Position numbers and translations under genes: made by a program. Under the pieces are notes generated by a model that saw only the letters and a list, made by a program, of their open reading frames with translations, made no database searches and was not told the origin of the DNA. DNA of 64,000 nt from Sinorhizobium sp. A49 (lineage in GTDB: Bacteria; Pseudomonadota; Alphaproteobacteria; Rhizobiales; Rhizobiaceae), in NCBI RefSeq assembly GCF_002002725.1, contig NZ_MUNW01000041.1, forward strand, positions 159,553 through 223,552. The letters run 5' to 3'. Below, one piece after another: positions 1 through 9,220 of this stretch. Each line of letters starts with the position of its first letter. Position 1 is the stretch's first letter.

Positions 1-28
1 GGCAATGGGCAGACCATGAGGGCAGCAT

Positions 29-56
29 GAAAAAGGGGCCGACGAACGGCCCCTTG
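29..56 (-). terminator. Intrinsic terminator of fbaB
   Basis: Read on the minus strand, this is an 8-bp GC stem (AAGGGGCC/GGCCCCTT) with a 7-nt loop followed by a run of five T. It lies about 30 nt past the aldolase stop codon and is oriented to end that transcript. Confidence 0.85.
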
Positions 57-86
57 TGTCTGACCTGGACCGGCTGCCGAGAGCGC

Positions 87-1112
87 TCAGGCGGCCTTCT
101 CCAGATCCTTCTTCCAGCTACCCTTGGCAGCGAGGCTGCACATTTCGGCTCGGTGCGAGAAGGCGCGCTGGCCGGCGGCGACGTTCTCGGCCTTGCCGTT
201 CCAGGCGGATAGCGCTTCCTGCTGCAGCGCGCGGCCGTAGGAGAAGGTGAGCTTCCAGGGAAGGTCGTGGGTCGCGTTCATGGCCGAGAGATGGGCCGTT
301 GCCTCCTCCGTCGTCTGGCCACCGGAGAGGAAGGCAATGCCGGGCACGGCTGACGGAACCGTGCGTCGCAGCACCTTGATCGTGCGTTCTGCAACCTCGG
401 CGACGGACGCCTTGCGGGCCTTCTTGCCGTCGATCACCATGCTCGGCTTCAGGATCATGCCTTCGAGCTTCACCCGCATCTCGGCGAGTGCCTCGAAGGT
501 AAGACGCAGCGTCCATTCGGTGATCTCCTCGGACCGGTCGATCGAGTGATCGCCGGGCGCGCCGTCCATCAGCACCTCAGGCTCGACGATCGGAACGATG
601 CCGGCTTCCTGGCAAAGAGCAGCATAGCGTGCGAGCGCATGGGCGTTTGCCCTGATGGCGCCCTGGCTTGGCAATGTGTCCGAAATGGCGATCACGCCGC
701 GCCACTTGGCAAAGCGCGCACCGGCTTCGTGGTATTTCGCCAGACGCTGGGCGAGGCCGTCGAGGCCTTCGGTGATCGTTTCGGCCGGAAAATTTGTCAT
801 CGGCTTGGCGCCGGCGTCGACCTTGATGCCGGGGATCGAGCCTGCGGCGCGGATGACGTCGACCAGCGGCGTGCCGTCGGCCGCCTTCTGGAACAGGGTT
901 TCCTCGTAGAGAATGACGCCGGAGATATACTTGCGCATTGCCTCGTCGGCGCGCACCAGCATCTCGCGGTAGTCGCGCCGCGACGTCTCGGTAGACTCGA
1001 GGCCAATTCCGTCGAAACGCTTCTTGATCGTCGCCGTAGACTCGTCGGCGGCAAGCAGGCCCCGGCCGTTGGCGACCATGGCAACAGCAATGTCTTCCAG
1101 TCTTTCGCTCAT
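87..1112 (-). CDS. fbaB: Class I fructose-bisphosphate aldolase
   Basis: The product is 341 aa, the usual length of class I (Schiff-base) aldolases. These cleave fructose-1,6-bisphosphate to DHAP and glyceraldehyde-3-phosphate in the cytosol. Visible motifs are AADEST near residue 21, FAKWR near 134, IVPIVEPEV near 172 and LKPSM at 221-225, where K222 is the expected Schiff-base lysine. No class II zinc-histidine pattern is seen. The gene is the last of a leftward group tkt / gap-pgk / fbaB, all for lower glycolysis and the pentose phosphate link. About 240 nt separate it from pgk, so it probably has its own promoter; its terminator follows directly. Confidence 0.96.
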   Translation of the reverse strand: MSERLEDIAVAMVANGRGLLAADESTATIKKRFDGIGLESTETSRRDYREMLVRADEAMRKYISGVILYEETLFQKAADGTPLVDVIRAAGSIPGIKVDAGAKPMTNFPAETITEGLDGLAQRLAKYHEAGARFAKWRGVIAISDTLPSQGAIRANAHALARYAALCQEAGIVPIVEPEVLMDGAPGDHSIDRSEEITEWTLRLTFEALAEMRVKLEGMILKPSMVIDGKKARKASVAEVAERTIKVLRRTVPSAVPGIAFLSGGQTTEEATAHLSAMNATHDLPWKLTFSYGRALQQEALSAWNGKAENVAAGQRAFSHRAEMCSLAAKGSWKKDLEKAA

Positions 1113-1317
1113 GTTTTTCTCCCTAGACGGCGCCGATCGTCAACGGATCGGGCGACCACTGAAACAGTTTCGGGACCGACGGCGCACAAGCGACCGCCAC
1201 GCCCCAAGCGAGGGCGCGAGTAACCAGGAGAAATTGTCCGGGAAAAAGGCAGGAAAAGCGACTGAAACGATTTAAATTATTTTAATCGGTTGAATTGTTT
1301 TGATTTTTTCTGTGTTT

Positions 1318-1344
1318 CAGGCGCGCGGGTGAACCGCGCGCCTG
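1318..1344 (-). terminator. GC-rich hairpin downstream of pgk
   Basis: An 11-bp perfect inverted repeat (CAGGCGCGCGG/CCGCGCGCCTG) with a 5-nt loop lies 10 nt past the pgk stop codon. No T-run follows on the minus strand, so it may be an imperfect terminator or a 3'-end protecting hairpin for the gap-pgk mRNA. The adjoining 1265-1312 stretch is unusually AT-rich and could hold the fbaB promoter. Confidence 0.5.
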
Positions 1345-1354
1345 AGTGTTTGGT

Positions 1355-2554
1355 TCAGTTCCGCTGCTTGAGGATGTCGACGCCCGGCAGCGGCTTGCCT
1401 TCCATCCATTCGAGGAAGGCGCCACCGGCCGTCGAGACGTAGCTGAAATCGTCGGTGACTTCGGCGTGGTTGAGGGCGGCAACCGTATCGCCGCCGCCGG
1501 CGACCGACACGAGCGAGCCCTGGCGCGTGCGGGCGGCCGCATGCTTGGCAACGGCAACCGTCGCCTTGTCGAAGGGGGCGATTTCGAAGGCGCCGAGCGG
1601 GCCGTTCCAGACCAGCGTCTCGGCCTTCGAGATCCAGTCGTTGACCGCAGCGATCGACTTCGGACCAACGTCCAGCATCATCGCGTCTGCGGGGATGGCG
1701 GTCACATCGACCACTTCATTGTCGGCACCGGCCTTGAACTCGCGGGCGACAACGCCGTCTTCCGGCAGGACGATGGCGCAGCCGGCTTCAGCCGCCGCCG
1801 CGATGATCGCCTTGGCGGTATCGGCAAGGTCGTGTTCGCACAGCGACTTGCCGACATTGGTGCCCTTGGCGGCGATGAAGGTGTTGGCCATGCCACCGCC
1901 GATGACGAGGGCGTCAACCTTCTTGACGAGGTTCTGCAGCAGATCGATCTTGGTCGACACCTTGGCGCCGCCGACAATGGCAACGACCGGGCGCTTCGGC
2001 TGGCCGAGGCCCTTTTCCAGTGCCTCGAGTTCGGCCTGCATGGTGCGGCCGGCATAGGCGGGCAGGTGGTGGGCAAGGCCCTCGGTCGAAGCGTGGGCAC
2101 GGTGAGCGGCCGAGAAGGCATCGTTGACATAGACGTCGCCGTTGGCGGCAAGTGCCTTGACGAACTCGGGCTCGTTCTTCTCTTCGCCCTTGTGGAAGCG
2201 GGTGTTTTCAAGCAGCAGCACATCGCCGTCGTTCATCTCGGCAATGGCGTTCGCGGCCTTGTCGCCGATGCAGTCGGCGGCAAAGTGGACGCGCTGGTCG
2301 AGAATGTCTTCGACAGCAGGCGCGATGGTCTTCAACGACATGTCGGCAACCGGCTCACCCTTCGGGCGGCCGAAATGCGCCAGCAGAATGACCTTGGCGC
2401 CCTTTTCCGACAGCTCGCGGATGGTCGGTGCGACCCGTTCGATGCGGGTCGCGTCGGTGACCACGCCGTCCTTGACCGGCACGTTGAGGTCGACGCGCAC
2501 AAGCACGCGCTTGCCGGCAATGTCGGTCAGGTCGTCGAGGGTCTTGAAAGTCAT
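1355..2554 (-). CDS. pgk: Phosphoglycerate kinase
   Basis: The product is 399 aa, full length for PGK, which interconverts 1,3-bisphosphoglycerate plus ADP with 3-phosphoglycerate plus ATP. The N-terminal substrate motif [10 protein letters not shown] spans residues 21-30. The nucleotide-binding elements GGAKVSTK (about 195), WNGPLGAFE (about 320) and AGGGDTVAA (about 355) are all intact. Its ATG shares one base with the TGA stop of the upstream glycolipid-binding-like gene (ATGA junction), so translation is likely coupled. It forms a tight operon with that gene and gap. The product also supplies 3-phosphoglycerate for serA/serC, encoded further along this window. Confidence 0.97.
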   Translation of the reverse strand: MTFKTLDDLTDIAGKRVLVRVDLNVPVKDGVVTDATRIERVAPTIRELSEKGAKVILLAHFGRPKGEPVADMSLKTIAPAVEDILDQRVHFAADCIGDKAANAIAEMNDGDVLLLENTRFHKGEEKNEPEFVKALAANGDVYVNDAFSAAHRAHASTEGLAHHLPAYAGRTMQAELEALEKGLGQPKRPVVAIVGGAKVSTKIDLLQNLVKKVDALVIGGGMANTFIAAKGTNVGKSLCEHDLADTAKAIIAAAAEAGCAIVLPEDGVVAREFKAGADNEVVDVTAIPADAMMLDVGPKSIAAVNDWISKAETLVWNGPLGAFEIAPFDKATVAVAKHAAARTRQGSLVSVAGGGDTVAALNHAEVTDDFSYVSTAGGAFLEWMEGKPLPGVDILKQRN

Positions 2555-3144
2555 CAGATCGTCTCCGGTGATAGTCTTTGGAAAAGGGTGGGGTAGTCGA
2601 TGACGAGGCCGTCCTTGTCCACGGGCAGGTCCGCTGTAAAACTGCGGTCCTCGGCCTCGTAGCGGTAGAGTCTGAAGTCATCGAGGCAGGTGTAGTGCTG
2701 GCCGTCGACAACAGGCTCGAACGTGTCGAACGGCACGTAGAGCATTTTCAGCCTGGTGGTGCCGGACCGGCGATCAAGGCCAAGGCGGCGGATCGGCAGC
2801 GTGTTGGTGAAGGGCGTTCCGGCAAGGTCGATGTCGATGCAGCCGTCGAATTCCGGCAACGCCAGGCCTGCCGCCGTCGCCCATCGGCCTGGGTGATCCG
2901 AGCGCAGATGCAGGCTGCGGCCATCGGTCGTGTCGACCATGAGCTTTCGAACCAGCCATCCGGCATCGCAATCGATCCGGTAGCGCACACCGTAAGGCGT
3001 GCCGCCGCGATTGCCGATCAGAACGCCGACGGCGCGGATGACCGCGCCGTCGGTTGTATCGGTTGACGTGAGCGTCAGACGTTCGAGCCCTTCCCCCTCC
3101 AGCGGACGCCAGCGGACCGTCGTTTGGGAAAGGGCGCGAAACAT
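2554..3144 (-). CDS. Putative glycolipid-binding family protein (PF06475-like)
   Basis: The product is 196 aa when started at the ATG at 3144 ([11 protein letters not shown]...), five bases after the gap stop codon. A longer reading from 3207 would overlap gap and is unlikely. The sequence resembles the putative glycolipid-binding family (PF06475, formerly DUF1089): an N-terminal [26 protein letters not shown] in the middle and a long beta-rich body. There is no signal peptide and no membrane segment. The biochemical role of this family is not established. Its position between gap and pgk, with a 5-nt gap upstream and a 1-nt overlap downstream, forces co-expression with glycolytic enzymes and hints at a sugar-phosphate or glycolipid-linked function; that is inference only. 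Confidence 0.8.
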   Translation of the reverse strand: MFRALSQTTVRWRPLEGEGLERLTLTSTDTTDGAVIRAVGVLIGNRGGTPYGVRYRIDCDAGWLVRKLMVDTTDGRSLHLRSDHPGRWATAAGLALPEFDGCIDIDLAGTPFTNTLPIRRLGLDRRSGTTRLKMLYVPFDTFEPVVDGQHYTCLDDFRLYRYEAEDRSFTADLPVDKDGLVIDYPTLFQRLSPETI

Positions 3145-3149
3145 CTGAT

Positions 3150-4160
3150 TTAGATGAGCTTGCTGATCGCAACCGCAGTGTCGGACATGCGGTTGGAGAA
3201 GCCCCACTCGTTGTCGTACCAGGTCAGGATCGATACGAACTTGCCTTCCATCACCTTGGTCTGGTCCATGTGGAAGACCGAGGAATGCGGGTCGTGGTTG
3301 AAGTCGATAGAAACGTTCGGAGCGAGCGTGTAGCCGAGGATGCCCTTGAGCGGGCCGTCAGCGGCTGCCTTGATCGCAGCGTTGATCTCTTCCTTGGTGG
3401 TTTCGCGCTTGGCGACGAACTTGAGGTCGACGACCGAAACGTTCGGGGTCGGAACGCGCATGGCGAAGCCGTCGAGCTTGCCCTTCAGTTCCGGCAGAAC
3501 CAGGCCAACGGCTTTGGCAGCACCGGTCGAGGTCGGGATCATCGACAGAGCGGCAGCGCGGGCGCGGTACAGATCCTTGTGCATCTGGTCGAGCGACGGC
3601 TGGTCGTTGGTGTAGGAGTGGATCGTCGTCATCATGCCGTGGTCGATGCCGATGACATCGTTCAGCACCTTGGCGACCGGTGCAAGGCAGTTGGTCGTGC
3701 ACGAGGCGTTGGAGATGACGAGGTGATCCTTCGTCAGCTTGTCGTGGTTGACGCCGTAAACGACGGTCAGGTCAGCGCCTTCGGCCGGAGCCGAAACGAT
3801 GACGCGCTTGGCACCGGCTTCGAGATGCAAGGCTGCCTTGTCGCGGGCGGTGAAGATGCCGGTGCATTCCATCGCGACGTCGACGCCGAGTTCCTTGTGC
3901 GGCAGTTCGGCCGGGTTGCGGATCGCGGTCACCTTGATCGGCTTGCCGCCGTTGATGATGATCGCATCGCCTTCGACCTTCACGTCAGCCGGGAAACGGC
4001 CGTGGATCGAATCGAAACGCAAGAGGTGCGCGTTGGTCTCGACCGGGCCGAGGTCGTTGATGGCAACGACTTCGATATCCTTGCGGCCGGATTCAACGAT
4101 GGCGCGCAGCACGTTGCGGCCGATGCGGCCAAAACCGTTAATGGCGACTTTCACTGTCAT
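3150..4160 (-). CDS. gap: Glyceraldehyde-3-phosphate dehydrogenase
   Basis: The product is 336 aa, type I GAPDH, converting glyceraldehyde-3-phosphate, NAD and phosphate to 1,3-bisphosphoglycerate. The Rossmann motif INGFGRIGR is at residues 7-15. The catalytic cysteine is C154 in [12 protein letters not shown]. The sequence INDLGP after the second strand carries the acidic residue typical of NAD-preferring enzymes. It is the first gene of the gap / glycolipid-binding-like / pgk operon. A strong terminator upstream at 4195-4228 separates it from tkt, so the operon promoter should lie in the short 4161-4194 leader or read through from tkt. Confidence 0.97.
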   Translation of the reverse strand: MTVKVAINGFGRIGRNVLRAIVESGRKDIEVVAINDLGPVETNAHLLRFDSIHGRFPADVKVEGDAIIINGGKPIKVTAIRNPAELPHKELGVDVAMECTGIFTARDKAALHLEAGAKRVIVSAPAEGADLTVVYGVNHDKLTKDHLVISNASCTTNCLAPVAKVLNDVIGIDHGMMTTIHSYTNDQPSLDQMHKDLYRARAAALSMIPTSTGAAKAVGLVLPELKGKLDGFAMRVPTPNVSVVDLKFVAKRETTKEEINAAIKAAADGPLKGILGYTLAPNVSIDFNHDPHSSVFHMDQTKVMEGKFVSILTWYDNEWGFSNRMSDTAVAISKLI

Positions 4161-4194
4161 ATCGGGTCTCTCCCTGTCTGAATGGCATGGTCGG

Positions 4195-4228
4195 AAAAAA
4201 GCGGGGCGCGCTTTCGAGCGCGCCCCGC
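4195..4228 (-). terminator. Intrinsic terminator of tkt
   Basis: On the minus strand a 12-bp GC stem (GCGGGGCGCGCT/AGCGCGCCCCGC) with a 4-nt loop is followed by six T, eight bases after the tkt stop codon. It is a textbook rho-independent terminator. Confidence 0.92.
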
Positions 4229-4235
4229 GGCTTGA

Positions 4236-6218
4236 TCAGGAAAGCTTGGCTTCCGCAGCGGCGACGACCGCCTCAGGCGTGATGCCGAAGTGCTTGTAGA
4301 GTTCCTTGTAGGGGCCGGAGGCACCGAAGGACGACATGCCGATGAAGGTGCCGTCGCTGCCGATGAAGTGGTCCCAACCCTGGCGGATGCCGGCTTCGAC
4401 GGCGATCTTAACCGGCGAATTGCCGATGATCGCCTGCTGGTAGTCTTCGCTCTGTTCGGCAAAGAGTTCGAAGCAGGGAACCGAGACGACGCGGGTCGAG
4501 ATGCCCTTGGCGGTCAGCGCCTGGCAAGCCTTGACGGCGATTTCGATTTCCGAGCCGGTGGCGAAGATCGTCACCTGGGCATCGCTTGCCGAAATCAGGT
4601 CGTAAGCGCCACGGGCGCAGAGGTTTTCTTCCTCGTACTCGGTGCGTACGGCCATCAGGTTCTGGCGGGTGAGCGCGATACCGGACGGGCGGTTGTGGCT
4701 TTCGAGGGCCAGCTGCCAGCACTCTGCCGTCTCCGTGGCATCAGCCGGGCGGAACATCAGGAGGTTCGGGATGGCACGCAGTGCTGCCATGTGCTCGACC
4801 GGCTGGTGCGTCGGGCCGTCTTCGCCAAGGCCGATGGAATCATGCGTCAGCACATGGATGACGCGGATGCCCATCAGCGCTGCCAGACGGATCGACGGAC
4901 GGCAATAATCCGAGAAGATCAGGAAGCCGCCGGAGTAGGGGATGACACCGCCATGCAGCGCCATGCCGTTCATCGCAGCCGCCATGCCATGCTCGCGCAC
5001 ACCCCAGTGGATGTAGCGGCCGGAGAAATCGTCCGGCGTGATCGACTTGGTCTGGCTGGTCTTGGTGTTGTTCGAGCCGGTCAGGTCGGCCGAGCCGCCG
5101 ATCGTTTCGGCCAGAACGCCATTGATGACTTCGAGCGCGTCTTCGGAAGCCTTGCGGGTTGCCGGCGACGGCTTGGTCTCGGCGAGCTTCTTCTTGTAGT
5201 CGTCGATGGCCGACGACAGGCGGCCTTCGAGTTCGCCGGAGAAGCGGCGAACGAACTGCGCCTTCTTCTCGGCGTCGCTCTTGTCCAGGCGCTCTTCCCA
5301 GTCCTTGCGGGTCTTGGTCGAACGCAGGCCGGCGAGGCGCCAGGCGTCGAGCACGTCGGAAGGAACGACGAAAGCTTCGGATTCCCAGCCGAGCGCCTTG
5401 CGGGTGGCGGCGATCTCCTCGGCGCCGAGCGGCGAGCCGTGAACCTTGTGGGTGCCGGCCTTGTTCGGCGCGCCGAAACCGATGGTCGTCTTAGCCGCGA
5501 TCATCGTCGGCTTGTCGGACTTCTGTGCCTGCTCGATCGCAGCGGCGATGGCTTCGGGATCATGGCCGTCGACGGCAATGGTGTTCCAGTTCGAGGCGCG
5601 GAAGCGGGCATGCTGGTCGGTCGAGTCGGCGATCGAGATCGGGCCGTCGATCGAGATGTTGTTGTCGTCCCAGAAGACGATCAGCTTGTTGAGCTTGAGG
5701 TGGCCGGCAAGCGAGATGGCTTCCTGGCTGATGCCTTCCATGAGGCAGCCGTCACCGGCGAGCACATAGGTGTAGTGCTCCATCAGGTCCTTGCCGAACT
5801 CGTCGCGCAGCTTGCGTTCGGCGATTGCCATGCCGACGGCGTTGGCGATGCCCTGGCCGAGCGGACCGGTGGTCGTCTCGATGCCGGCGGCGTGGCCGTA
5901 TTCCGGATGGCCGGCGGTGCGGGCGCCGAGCTGGCGGAAATTCTTGATCTCTTCGATGGAGATGTCTTCATAGCCCGTCAAATAGAGCAGCGAATAAAGC
6001 AGCATCGAGCCATGGCCGGCCGACAGCACGAAGCGGTCGCGGTTCGGCCAGGCGGGATTCTTGGGGTCGAAGCTGAGGAAGCGCGTGAAGAGGACTGTCG
6101 CTATGTCAGCCGCACCCATGGGCAGGCCTGGGTGACCTGAATTTGCCTTCTCGACGGCGTCCATGGAGAGGAAACGGATCGCATTCGCCATCCGGTCGTG
6201 TTTTTCGCGAGAGATCAT
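4236..6218 (-). CDS. tkt: Transketolase
   Basis: The product is 660 aa, full length for this thiamine-diphosphate enzyme, which moves two-carbon units between sugar phosphates in the pentose phosphate and (where present) Calvin pathways. The thiamine-diphosphate motif [13 protein letters not shown] is near residue 155, followed by DDNNISIDG. The pyrimidine domain contains [14 protein letters not shown] near 470. The start ([21 protein letters not shown]) is standard for the family. It is the first gene of the leftward carbon-metabolism block but is insulated from gap by its own terminator. Confidence 0.97.
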   Translation of the reverse strand: MISREKHDRMANAIRFLSMDAVEKANSGHPGLPMGAADIATVLFTRFLSFDPKNPAWPNRDRFVLSAGHGSMLLYSLLYLTGYEDISIEEIKNFRQLGARTAGHPEYGHAAGIETTTGPLGQGIANAVGMAIAERKLRDEFGKDLMEHYTYVLAGDGCLMEGISQEAISLAGHLKLNKLIVFWDDNNISIDGPISIADSTDQHARFRASNWNTIAVDGHDPEAIAAAIEQAQKSDKPTMIAAKTTIGFGAPNKAGTHKVHGSPLGAEEIAATRKALGWESEAFVVPSDVLDAWRLAGLRSTKTRKDWEERLDKSDAEKKAQFVRRFSGELEGRLSSAIDDYKKKLAETKPSPATRKASEDALEVINGVLAETIGGSADLTGSNNTKTSQTKSITPDDFSGRYIHWGVREHGMAAAMNGMALHGGVIPYSGGFLIFSDYCRPSIRLAALMGIRVIHVLTHDSIGLGEDGPTHQPVEHMAALRAIPNLLMFRPADATETAECWQLALESHNRPSGIALTRQNLMAVRTEYEEENLCARGAYDLISASDAQVTIFATGSEIEIAVKACQALTAKGISTRVVSVPCFELFAEQSEDYQQAIIGNSPVKIAVEAGIRQGWDHFIGSDGTFIGMSSFGASGPYKELYKHFGITPEAVVAAAEAKLS

Positions 6219-6554
6219 GACTGTTCCGTTTTGAGTTCGGTGGTCAGGGGACGGTCTCTATCCTCCAAAGACCGTGCAAGAAGCGGCAGACACATAGCAT
6301 CTGCGCCGCGCGAGTCAACAAATTCAGGCCTTGCGCGGCCATTGGCAGCATGGTTTTCAAGGGGTGATATCGCGTCGCAGCAGAGTTTTTGCGCTGCGGC
6401 CGGATGAGCCGGCTATACAATCCATCCACAGCTTCCGTAATGCTTTGCTGCAGTTGGCATTGTTGAGATTTGCGTAATAGGTTTAAAAAGGAGTGAGCCG
6501 AAGCGGCGGACGGGATCCTGGCGATTCGGCCTCACGGGCGAGGTATCGAAAAAC
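6219..6554. other. Divergent intergenic region, tkt / DUF4164 gene
   Basis: This 336-bp spacer separates the leftward tkt from the rightward DUF4164-zapA pair and should hold both promoters. I see no conserved ORF and no strong hairpin. An AT-leaning stretch at 6430-6495 precedes the DUF4164 gene. I could not pick a convincing -35/-10 pair. Confidence 0.5.
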
Positions 6555-6824
6555 ATGCCGGCAAAGACGGTCAAAGCGGCGATCGACGAACTGAAGAACG
6601 CGGTTCAGTCCCTGGAGAACGCGATCGACAGCCGTTTTGACAGGGAACGCGATCTCGGTGAGTTCGAGGGCGAGGTTCGGCGGGTCAATACGGACCGGTC
6701 GCGACTGGCTCAGGAACTCGACCAATCCCAATTCCGGGCAAACCGGCTTGAAGAGGTCAACCGCGAGGTTTCCCGACGCCTCGTGACGGCGATGGAAACC
6801 ATTCGAGCGGTGCTCGACCGCTGA
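6555..6824 (+). CDS. DUF4164 family small coiled-coil protein
   Basis: The product is 89 aa, predominantly helical, rich in Glu, Arg, Gln and Asn with heptad-like spacing throughout (for example LEEVNREVSRRLVTAMETI). It resembles the DUF4164 family, which in rhizobia is typically found immediately before zapA. No signal peptide, transmembrane helix or catalytic motif is visible. The gene is 11 nt upstream of zapA, so the two are probably co-transcribed. A role as a partner of ZapA or the Z-ring is suggested only by this context. Confidence 0.85.
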   Translation: MPAKTVKAAIDELKNAVQSLENAIDSRFDRERDLGEFEGEVRRVNTDRSRLAQELDQSQFRANRLEEVNREVSRRLVTAMETIRAVLDR

Positions 6825-6835
6825 GGTTAAGCGAC

Positions 6836-7213
6836 ATGGCGCAGGTGACAGTATCGATCGACGGCAAGGCCTATCGCATGGCCTGCGAAGAGGGACAGGA
6901 AGATCACCTGATCGAACTAGCCACCAACTTCGATCAGTATGTCGGCCACTTGAAGACGCAGTTCGGCGAGATCGGTGATCTCAGGCTGACGGTGATGGCC
7001 GGCATCATGGTCATGGACGAGCTCAGCGAAGTGAACCGCCGGCTGAAGGCGCTCGAAGCCGAGGTCGATACCCTCAAGCGCGGCCGCGACACGACGCTCA
7101 CCGATCAGGCACGCGGCGAGGAGCTGCTGGCTTCGGCGCTGTCCGAAGTCACGTCGCAGATCCACACCATCGCGGCCAAGCTCAACGGCCGGGCAACCTC
7201 TTCGACAAACTGA
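6836..7213 (+). CDS. zapA: Cell division protein ZapA
   Basis: The product is 125 aa. The N-terminal globular part (VTVSIDGKAYRMACEEGQED) and the following helices with LRLTVMAGIMVMDEL match the ZapA family, which bundles FtsZ protofilaments at midcell. The C-terminal half is a coiled coil of about 50 residues, as expected for the dimer/tetramer stalk. It follows the DUF4164 gene by 11 nt. Directly downstream is the 6S RNA, an arrangement widely conserved in alphaproteobacteria. Confidence 0.93.
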   Translation: MAQVTVSIDGKAYRMACEEGQEDHLIELATNFDQYVGHLKTQFGEIGDLRLTVMAGIMVMDELSEVNRRLKALEAEVDTLKRGRDTTLTDQARGEELLASALSEVTSQIHTIAAKLNGRATSSTN

Positions 7214-7257
7214 GCTCTTTCGTCGGGCTGCCACTGGCGCGACGCGGGGATAGGCTC

Positions 7258-7412
7258 TATATGTTGGATGCGGTCTGCGCCTCTCGACAGGAAACACAAT
7301 CCCCGGGGCCATACTCGATCTCAAGGGAGCTGTCCCTGGCCGGGCTCGTGGGTCCGGACATATGGCGCCCACCTACGTTTGTAGGCACCCGGGATCGTAA
7401 AATATCCATCGG
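7258..7412 (+). ncRNA. ssrS: 6S RNA
   Basis: The region downstream of zapA has the rhizobial 6S signature: a long imperfect rod with a GC-rich core (CCCCGGGGCC near 7301, GGGCTCGTGGGTCCGGACAT near 7342) and a closing side ending in GCACCCGGGATCG. 6S RNA mimics an open promoter and sequesters the housekeeping RNA polymerase holoenzyme in stationary phase. The zapA-ssrS order is conserved. The usual downstream partner, 5-formyl-THF cyclo-ligase, is also present, but about 1.8 kb further on, past a LysR gene and a small HTH gene. The ends are estimated; a Rfam covariance scan would fix them. Confidence 0.75.
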
Positions 7413-7442
7413 TTGTGTGGATCGCACCTCTTCCCTTTTTTC
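7403..7442 (+). terminator. Likely terminator of 6S RNA
   Basis: A short stem (ATCCA/TGGAT) around 7405-7422 is followed by the pyrimidine tract CCTCTTCCCTTTTTTCCCC. It lies just past the 6S 3' end and just before the convergent LysR gene. Confidence 0.5.
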
Positions 7443-7451
7443 CCCTCAGTT

Positions 7452-8327
7452 TTAGTTCGTGGCAAACGCGCTGCGGATGGCGTCGGCCATGGCGTCGACG
7501 GTCTGCGAGCGACGGCCAGGGCGGGTGCGCAGCACGACGTTCGAAAAGTCGATGACGCTGAAACCGTCTTCTTCGGTCAGTTCGCGGCAGCCGGCGGGGA
7601 TGGCGCTGCGCGACAAGGGCGCGATGGCAAGCCCCGAGACCACGGCGGCGATCAGGCCGTTGCTGGTGCGGCTGGCATAGGCAACCCGGCTCTCGATCCC
7701 GCGTTTCTTCAGGCCCTTCATCGCAAGCTCGTCACACCAACCGCCGGCCAGATAGGTGTAGGTGGCAATCGGCAGCGGGCGGCGCCGATGGGCTTCGTGC
7801 TGATCGGAGGTCACCCAAACAGTGGGATCGACCATCAGCACTTCGTTGCGCGTCGGGCCGCCCGGTTCGAACACCACGGCGATGTCGATTTCACCGGCGG
7901 CCAGGGCATTGACGTTCGATATCGACACGCCCTGCTGTACCGTCACTTCCACGCCGGGATGGACGGCGGCGAAGGCGCCCAGAGCTTTCGGAAGGGTGGA
8001 GTTGATGTATTCTTCGGAAATCCCGATCCTGACCGTGCCGGCGAGCGCCGGCAGGCGCATCGATGCCGCGGTGTCGTCGAGCAGGGCGACGATGCGCCGG
8101 GCGTTGTCGATGAGGCGCAAGCCCTGCGCTGTCGGCACCACCCCGCGCGAGTGACGCTCGAACAAGGGGTCGCCGAGCATATCCTCAAGCTTCTTCAATT
8201 GCATGCTGACGGCGGATTGGGTCCGACCGATGCTGTCGGCGGCGCGCGTCAGGTTGCCTGCATCGGCAACGGCGAGAAAGGTTCTGAGCAGATCGCTGTC
8301 GAGCGGAGCGGACATGGTGTTCACCAT
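7452..8327 (-). CDS. LysR family transcriptional regulator
   Basis: The product is 291 aa, standard LysR size. The winged HTH occupies residues 8-67 with the recognisable stretch LTRAADSIGRTQSAVSMQLK and the closing LFERHSRGV. Residues from about 95 form the periplasmic-binding-like effector domain (GTVRIGISEEYINSTLP, VVSGLAIAPLSRSAIP). The overall sequence is closer to LrhA-type regulators than to metabolic LysRs, and the inducer cannot be inferred. A perfect 6-bp inverted repeat of T-N11-A form overlaps the start codon at 8326-8340, so autoregulation is likely. A second in-frame ATG is at 8315. Confidence 0.93.
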   Translation of the reverse strand: MVNTMSAPLDSDLLRTFLAVADAGNLTRAADSIGRTQSAVSMQLKKLEDMLGDPLFERHSRGVVPTAQGLRLIDNARRIVALLDDTAASMRLPALAGTVRIGISEEYINSTLPKALGAFAAVHPGVEVTVQQGVSISNVNALAAGEIDIAVVFEPGGPTRNEVLMVDPTVWVTSDQHEAHRRRPLPIATYTYLAGGWCDELAMKGLKKRGIESRVAYASRTSNGLIAAVVSGLAIAPLSRSAIPAGCRELTEEDGFSVIDFSNVVLRTRPGRRSQTVDAMADAIRSAFATN

Positions 8328-8340
8328 CAGAGTTTCTGAT
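8326..8340 (-). promoter_or_regulatory. LysR-type T-N11-A palindrome over the start codon
   Basis: ATCAGA-GTT-TCTGAT is a perfect dyad fitting the LysR box T-N11-A, and it includes the ATG of the LysR gene. Binding there would block both transcription and initiation, consistent with negative autoregulation. Confidence 0.5.
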
Positions 8341-8423
8341 GGCAGTCATGCTTGCAATTCGTTTGTCAGATGTCAACGAGGCGAAGACAATAGGCTCAAC
8401 CGATCGACATCAAGGTTGCCCCG

Positions 8424-8657
8424 ATGAGCGTTCTTGCTCTTGCCTTCTTCTCTGATCTTCAGGTCACTCTTCGCTCCCGGTTCCTATCGCACGGCCGCTC
8501 GTTGTTGGCAGCCGCTTGCGTGGCGACGCCCCCGGCGATGTCGCGCGATAAGCCGCATCTCTTACGAGATGCAGGGCGCAGCGATCTGCCGTTGGACGAT
8601 CGCTGGGAGGAGAGGATGAGCCGGGATGCGGTCTATCGCTCACACTGGCAGTTATGA
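8424..8657 (+). CDS. Possible small protein, unrecognised
   Basis: A 77-residue reading frame opens downstream of the divergent LysR gene. The C-terminal half (LLRDAGRSDLPLDDRWEERMSRD...) has a charged, DUF1127-like flavour, but the match is weak. There is no convincing Shine-Dalgarno sequence, and the frame ends 6 bp inside the 3' end of the convergent LuxR-type gene. I include it because it is the only plausible coding content of this 320-bp gap; it may well be spurious. Confidence 0.3.
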   Translation: MSVLALAFFSDLQVTLRSRFLSHGRSLLAAACVATPPAMSRDKPHLLRDAGRSDLPLDDRWEERMSRDAVYRSHWQL

Positions 8658-8903
8658 AATGATATCGAGCCGGGCGGCGCGGAAGATCGCTTCTGCAAGG
8701 TTGCCCGCCTGCAGCTTGCGCATGGCGTCCTGAAGGGCCCTGTCGATACGGTCGAGGGGAATATCGGTCTCGCGCATCATGTCCTGACGTGTGCGGCCGC
8801 GGGCGGCCAGCGTCAGGCAACGCAATTCCAATGGTTCGAGTTCGTTCATCTGGTCCTTCATGGACGTCGGCTTTTCCACTGCTGCCTGCAGGAGCGCGTC
8901 CAT
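8652..8903 (-). CDS. Small LuxR-type (GerE) helix-turn-helix protein
   Basis: The product is 83 aa. Residues 22-80 match a LuxR/GerE DNA-binding domain: LEPLELRCLTLAARGRTRQD, then ALQDAMRKLQAGNLAEAI in the recognition and dimerisation helices. There is no receiver, autoinducer or other sensory domain, so it is a stand-alone HTH protein. It may regulate by simple abundance or interfere with full-length LuxR-type regulators. A second possible start is the ATG at residue 15. The flanking genes (LysR, cyclo-ligase) give no target. Confidence 0.75.
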   Translation of the reverse strand: MDALLQAAVEKPTSMKDQMNELEPLELRCLTLAARGRTRQDMMRETDIPLDRIDRALQDAMRKLQAGNLAEAIFRAARLDIIS

Positions 8904-9217
8904 ACATCGAACGCGGGCATTAGTTCCTGCTAATTATTTGAAATCATGTTTGTATTTGCACGCGCCCCCGCCGATGCGAAAGCAGAACCGTTGCCCATGA
9001 TGAACGGAACGCTAACTCTGTACCGTTGCGGGAACATGGCGTTTAACTGTCGCAAACTGTTGCAAAACCGGCGGTGACGTGGTTCGAGCTAAAGGCCGCA
9101 ACGCGCTATGCCACAGGCGTCGATGCGGGAAATCGATCGGAAAACGGCGTCCTGTATCATTTCGGGAAAAAGAATGTGGCGCCGGTCCAATGTTTGCGTG
9201 CAGCCTGTCGGAGGGGA
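8904..9217. other. Intergenic region before 5-FTHF cyclo-ligase
   Basis: About 315 bp between a leftward HTH gene and the rightward cyclo-ligase. No conserved ORF, repeat or terminator is seen. Stretches around 8928-8956 and 9010-9070 are less GC-rich than the neighbourhood and could carry the two divergent promoters. Confidence 0.4.
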
Positions 9218-9220
9218 ATG

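Noticed and set aside
1265..1285. TTAA-N6-TTAA pattern in the fbaB-pgk spacer as a CtrA box
   Set aside because: The spacer is six, not seven, so it does not fit the CtrA full site; it is probably just part of an AT-rich promoter.
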